Assembly (NCBI GenBank): GCA_946902985.2
Contig: OX336389.2
Location: forward strand, 339,858,444 to 339,922,443
Reading direction: 5' to 3'
Source of the DNA: Meconema thalassinum
Taxonomy: Eukaryota; Arthropoda; Insecta; Orthoptera; Tettigoniidae
DNA: 64,000 nucleotides
The notes beneath the pieces are model-generated. The model searched no databases. It was not told the DNA's origin and saw nothing but the letters and a program-made list of their open reading frames with translations. The translations under genes were made by a program, and so were the position numbers. This document shows, piece after piece, positions 59,031 to 64,000 of this stretch (within the stretch, counting starts at the first letter, position 1; every line of letters starts with the position of its first letter).

Positions 59031-62000
59031 TCCACATATCTCAGGATCATGCCATATTTAATTCTGCATAATTTACCCTTTTCTTTGCCTTTAGAACTGG
59101 TAAATAATATATTTGGTAAAGGTATTTTCACCGCAGACATGCGCGGGATGAAGTAATTAGTCGCTAAATGACTCAACCACTTCCTTGGAATCAGGAAGCA
59201 GATGCTAGCAGCAAACACACCGTCGTGAGAGTCCGTCGTGACTACACGTGTTGTGTCAATTGTCCGTCTTATAGACGAAGGCCACATTAGGCGTAAGTGC
59301 ACACCCCAGAATTGGGAGGATAATTATCTACAGCCATCGAGCTGTGTGCTACTATATATTTCAGCGAAAAGTATTTAATTCTGCCGTGTAACGCTAGTGC
59401 ATCATCATTTAGCAAGTGTGAATTTATTTGTGTGAATTTGACATATTTTTCACCAGACCACGAGGACCGTCTGAAGTCAGACAGGAAATATTAAGGCTAC
59501 AGCCACGTTTAATAGCCCAGTGAATAAAGCTAGTAAAACTAACTATGGAAATGCTACGCATCGCACGTGTGCATTTGTGATTACACAGATTTTTAGTGAT
59601 CTAACCAAGTGTAGAATCTGTGAGGGATACCACGTGTATCGCAAAGCCTGTGGTAGGTAAAGCAGAGCTATTTCTCAACCACCTGCAAAATTAAAGCCAG
59701 TGATAGCATTTGTACTACGTAATTTAATTATAGAAGCAGTGATATTAATTGCCACGATGCATTTTGAATCACGCCATGAGATGACCATATTTCAACGTCA
59801 CCGTAAGAACGTCCAGATTGAGTAACTCCTTATGATGAGGGAGGAACCGAGGAAATAAACCCGACCACCGTGGGAAAACCAGCACCCTGAGGAACAAGCC
59901 GCGTACGAGATGAAGGAGCAAGAGGACAGGCTAGGACCATTGGCCTTATCCATGAACATGCAAGGAGCCATGGAGGCATGTTACCCCTTCCAACGGGAAG
60001 TTTGGAAGGTGAACAACATGAAACAGTAATCGCGTGTCCTGTACCTTCATCATGTACAAGGTTTGTCCAGGTGGAAGTAATTTTGAAGTATTTTAGCCGA
60101 AACTATGATATTTGACCACTCAGGTAGAATTAGTGTACATTTTTCTTCTTGGCACTGGGACAATCTTTAGTTAGACACCGAACCCGTGTTCTATACGGCA
60201 GGTGGGCAGTTCATTTGTCTATTTTTTCCGTGTAATGATAAGCCAGCCAAGTGAAGGCTGTATTTTATGTCATGTAAACGACATCGTCAAACAGAAGATG
60301 TAAACTTCTGATATTTAGGGAGCACCCCATATTTTAGGCCCCATCTTTTGAGTTAAAACACCATCATTAGCGTATCATTTCTCAGCCGACTGATGCTGAA
60401 ACATTTGTTATGTACTCTTTATTTGACATTTTTGTGAGTACTATTTACCACGAGAAGTTCCTGGGAGTAACGAACCCATGCACAGTAAGATTGGTGGTTA
60501 AATCTACCTCGTAACATTTTAAACATCGTAGCGGAAGTTAGATGTTGTTATTTGTTTATGAATGTGCCAAGCCATGCACATAAACCCACGTGTTCAAAGA
60601 ATAGGATGAGTGACATATCTGTCACGTCAATGCAGTTAGACTGCAGAAGTGTACAGTCTTTATTTTATTCTTCTTTGGGATTATTGCAACGTTATATGAT
60701 ATGAAAGGGTAAAACATGATAAGAAACACTATTAGGGATGTGATAATCTATTTGAACGCTATCTGCAGAGCACACCAGGACTTTATTTAGTGTTTCTGAC
60801 AGATGAAAATTAACAGTTTTTGTAACACAATTTGTACGAAGCCAAGCCGTACGCCATGCTATGTAAAGCTTGTTTGACACGCGATAGCTAGTGGTAGGAA
60901 CCTGTTACTACCCAGAATTCAAAGCGATTAATACTAATTTATGCCACAATCATAGGAATTTGAAGGTCAGTGTCAATGATATAACCATGCTTTGGGGACA
61001 GCTACGTGAACTGTGAAACACCTGTTATTTGTTTACCATGTTTTAGAGTGAGGGAGCATTCGCTAACACAAATTCCTTAAATGTTTGAGCTGATGAAAAT
61101 GAATCATCTAGCATGTTATAAAAAGGTTTAAAACATATGTTAATTGACCCAGTTTTTGTATAAAGTCAGGCTAGCCAATGTTATTGTTGTGTCTGTGAAC
61201 ACATTATGGTATTTAGGCAGGACGGATTAATGTTCGCCTTATTGTTGGTTTATTCCGGCGTCTATTTGAGCTGCGGCCAAGGCGACCGATGACATTTGCG
61301 TGCAGTTGGTGTAAGACGCGCTAACCTGTGTTATTGTTGACTTATAGGAGTCATATTCTTCGAGCGAATCTCAAGGTAGATCACATGCTGCCGACGACTG
61401 GTGTCCTAAACTGAACTATCTAATACAGTACTTAAACCTTCTGATGAATCAAAAGCATAATTATCCTAAACCAACGGATTCATTAATTAAATAATTACAG
61501 CCATTAAATTTTGCAACCATTTGCTTGTTGTTGATTGACACCGTGATTTCGCGTCATCTCCCGTGTGAGATGACTTTTAAATGAGCTGACACTTTTTTTT
61601 TTCGACGACATGAATCTTCCGGGACCAGTAGTTCGTAACTTATGGCCCGCGTGATTCAAAGCTTGTAAGTCGCAGTGATGATTGCGCATTGCCACCCTAA
61701 TTTACATGCATGAGATGACGACTGGGTACAAAGAGTATCTCAGTTCACGAAGGCAGGCTAGTACTAAGTGTTCATTGATTATTTCCAAGTGTATTCACCC
61801 TATTGTACCCTGTTTAGATGTAGGAGAGTTATGGAATGTTTTTTTTGATAGTTAGTGGTCAAACTATCCTTAGATTTGGTAATAAGCATTTGATTACGAC
61901 GCGTCTCGTCGTAATACTTTCGTTCACATAGGATTTAGACAGATGTTAAATGTAATAGTAACTGTGGACGTGGTACCATCCTAACCTAGAGATTGGTTTG

Positions 62001-64000
62001 CTTGATGTTAAATGTAACTTGTACCGAGTCATTTGTTGTAACTTTGCTCCGCGTTAATTCTTCTAGTACCGCACGCCTAGCTTAGTTGTTGCTTTGTTTC
62101 TTGTAACTAGGACTTCACGAGGGTACTTAACGTCATTGTAGGGATCGACTCATTATTGTATTTAGATCAGCGGACTAGCCGATTTCGACCCTAGGAAGTA
62201 GTTTAGGGGTCTTTCTTTGAATAAATCATTCACGAAATTTTACTTAAGACTGGATCTCCTTATTGTTAGCTTTGTATTTTCGGATATATTTCTTGGGGCG
62301 TCTATGACATGTTTCCGTACACAAATGACACAGATCCCTTGTATCAAGCCTCTCGTGCTATGTAAGCCCTGGATAGGTTATTAGCTAAGGAATAACCCTT
62401 CCTAAGGGAAGATGATGAAAAAAAAAAAGGAAAAGGAAGAAGTGGGTTTCGGAATGGAGAAAAAGTATGGATAGATGGGACGAGAGTCGAATATAACCCA
62501 TAAACTTAAACTAAAGTAAACGTTTAATCACCATTTTCACTGCGCGAGCCTGCGGGATACCTAAAGTGGGTATGGACTTGGACACAGCTAACGGGAAATG
62601 CGGCTGGAGCTTGGGCTATTTGCAAGCAAGCGGCGATCGTAATTTCCCTTCCCAGCCTGTATTTGGCTACTATGGGGAAGGGTGGTAGTCTGGCAAGACA
62701 AAGAATGACAGATTTACTGTATATCCTTTCAAAGGAGTTAAGTTTAAACGAATGTTTTGAAAGGCGCAAATAATTTGAATTTGCCGTGATGATTTTAGTT
62801 CTTGGAACTGTAGGATTTCCGACGACTGATCAAGTACTCCCAGGAAGGGTAGTGGTGAAGCAGTTATAGTGCTTTTGGGAACAATTTTGTTGCTTTCTTT
62901 GAGAATTTGGGTAAGAAAAACAATAGTTGCATTTAAGAATAGCTAAGCTTTAACCCAGCAAAGTGCCGACTAAAAGTTTAGACCAGAAGGGAAACTTAAA
63001 TTTTGAAAACGAACCACAAGTTTTAGAGAAAATCTCAACAAGCAGGAAACTTGCGGAGCTAGCTTGACTTGCCTTACTGGCTCGTTAGAATTAGCTATAG
63101 CAGCTAAAAGATGCTTTGAAAAAGATGATACTAGAAGTTTTCGTTCAAATGCAACAAGAGGCAAAACTTTGCTTAGTTGGGTAGTTGATTTTATTAAAGA
63201 GGGCATAAACCGATGGGAAGAGTCAGGGAAAATAGGGTCCTGCCTAATCATTATTCTAAGACAAGAACGAAAAAATATAATCTGATTTATTTAACAATGC
63301 GTGGAGTTATAATTGGTTTTAACAAATATAAAAAAAGGATAAGGTCTCAGACCTCTAGAATGGTAAAGTTTGCACTTGGCAATTAACAATATTAAGGTTT
63401 AAAACCTCTTTTAAGCACTAAAATCTGCATAAGATTTTTAAGAGTTGTGCTTAAGATTGACAAATTCAAAATTTAACAACAATAATAAAGCAATTAAAGC
63501 TTCAGTCATAAATATGGTATAACGTGGACACTTTAAGAATTCCTATGTGGAAATCTTAACAGGATGAACCGATAATAAATTTGAAATTATAACAAGAAAA
63601 GAGAAAATTAAGAAGAAGTTTCTATAACTTCTTATATTTATACAGGAATTACGGCCATGCTAAATACAAATTGTAAAGGTCACTATTTGTGAAACCTGAA
63701 TAAAAAATTAGTTTACTCAATTATGAGTAGCGAAAAAATAGAATTCCCCCATTTAGAAGGGAAACGAATTAGAATGTGGACTAGCCACTGATAAAGCAGA
63801 AATTAATTCGTGAAATGCGAAACAAAATTGGGAGGGCACTTGTTATAGAGTGACACCTCGTTGAAAGATACAAAAATTTATAATTTAATTGTATTATGTT
63901 AGTAAGGTATTTGGGAAAGAAGAATTGGGAACTTTAGGAAAAAGTTTTGGCCATGTATTGCTCTCACAAACGCGACGCGGTTGGTAGTTTAACGGGCACT
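59031..64000. other. Long stretch without recognisable genes
   Basis: Mixed AT-rich DNA. Short frames at 59015-59302, 60692-60880, 61504-61695, 62524-62769, 62970-63251 and 63064-63285 carry no domain that I recognise. A GC-richer patch at 59820-60010 and TTTGAATAAATCATT near 62215 might belong to an old LTR element, but no paired LTR, PBS or pol motif is visible. A12-type runs occur near 62413. Confidence 0.35.

Noticed and set aside
59820..60010. Possible gag-like or LTR fragment
   Set aside because: Short Glu/Lys-rich frame without zinc knuckle, PBS, PPT or a second LTR.

Overview
This window is animal nuclear DNA, most likely from an insect with a large, repeat-rich genome. The evidence is long AT-rich stretches without genes, tRNA-headed SINEs with target-site duplications (TSDs), and arthropod-type Tc1/mariner, piggyBac, hAT, Ty3/gypsy and non-LTR elements. 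A polyneopteran (cricket or katydid-like) source is my guess from the SINE and LINE families, not something the sequence proves. There are no bacterial operons, rRNA genes or CRISPR arrays. Only one convincing host gene is visible: a large coding exon at 38438-41218 (+) with a PAM2 (poly(A)-binding-protein-interacting) motif, a Ser/Thr/Pro/Lys-rich basic tail, and a probable 3' UTR to about 42.76 kb.

Left third (1-24.8 kb): a decayed LINE lies between two copies of a ~228-bp direct repeat (1.3-3.9 kb). A Tc1-like element with perfect ends follows (4.1-5.6 kb). A piggyBac-like deletion derivative is inserted at TTAA inside a pogo/CENP-B-type HTH reading frame (6.3-7.7 kb). A complete Ty3/gypsy LTR retrotransposon lies on the minus strand (8411-15704). 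Then come a 1.4-kb foldback palindrome carrying a MITE in one arm (19.6-21.1 kb) and a complete but degenerate hAT element with an 8-bp TSD (21.1-24.8 kb).

Middle (24.8-46 kb): two copies of one LINE family carry inserted SINEs and a mariner. There is also a mini-mariner with ~140-bp inverted ends, the PAM2-motif exon, and a decayed Tc1/mariner-like element with an hAT-type MITE inside its transposase.

Right third (47.7-59 kb): an inverted pair of composite repeats, each with a ~128-bp tandem satellite, shares the same internal insertion junction. The right copy is further nested with a TA-target element, a 1.4-kb retroelement, a SINE and a mariner. From 59 to 64 kb I see no gene.

The most notable item is the gypsy element. 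Its Pol C-terminus, after a normal integrase GPY/F region, runs in frame into a macrodomain resembling the TARG1/OARD1 ADP-ribosyl-hydrolase family and then a CCCH zinc finger. The gag stop codon is preceded by a canonical -1 slippery heptamer (GGGAAAC) and followed by a 7-bp stem, so Gag-Pol was probably made by programmed frameshifting. This copy carries four separate lesions although its LTRs differ at only about two positions.
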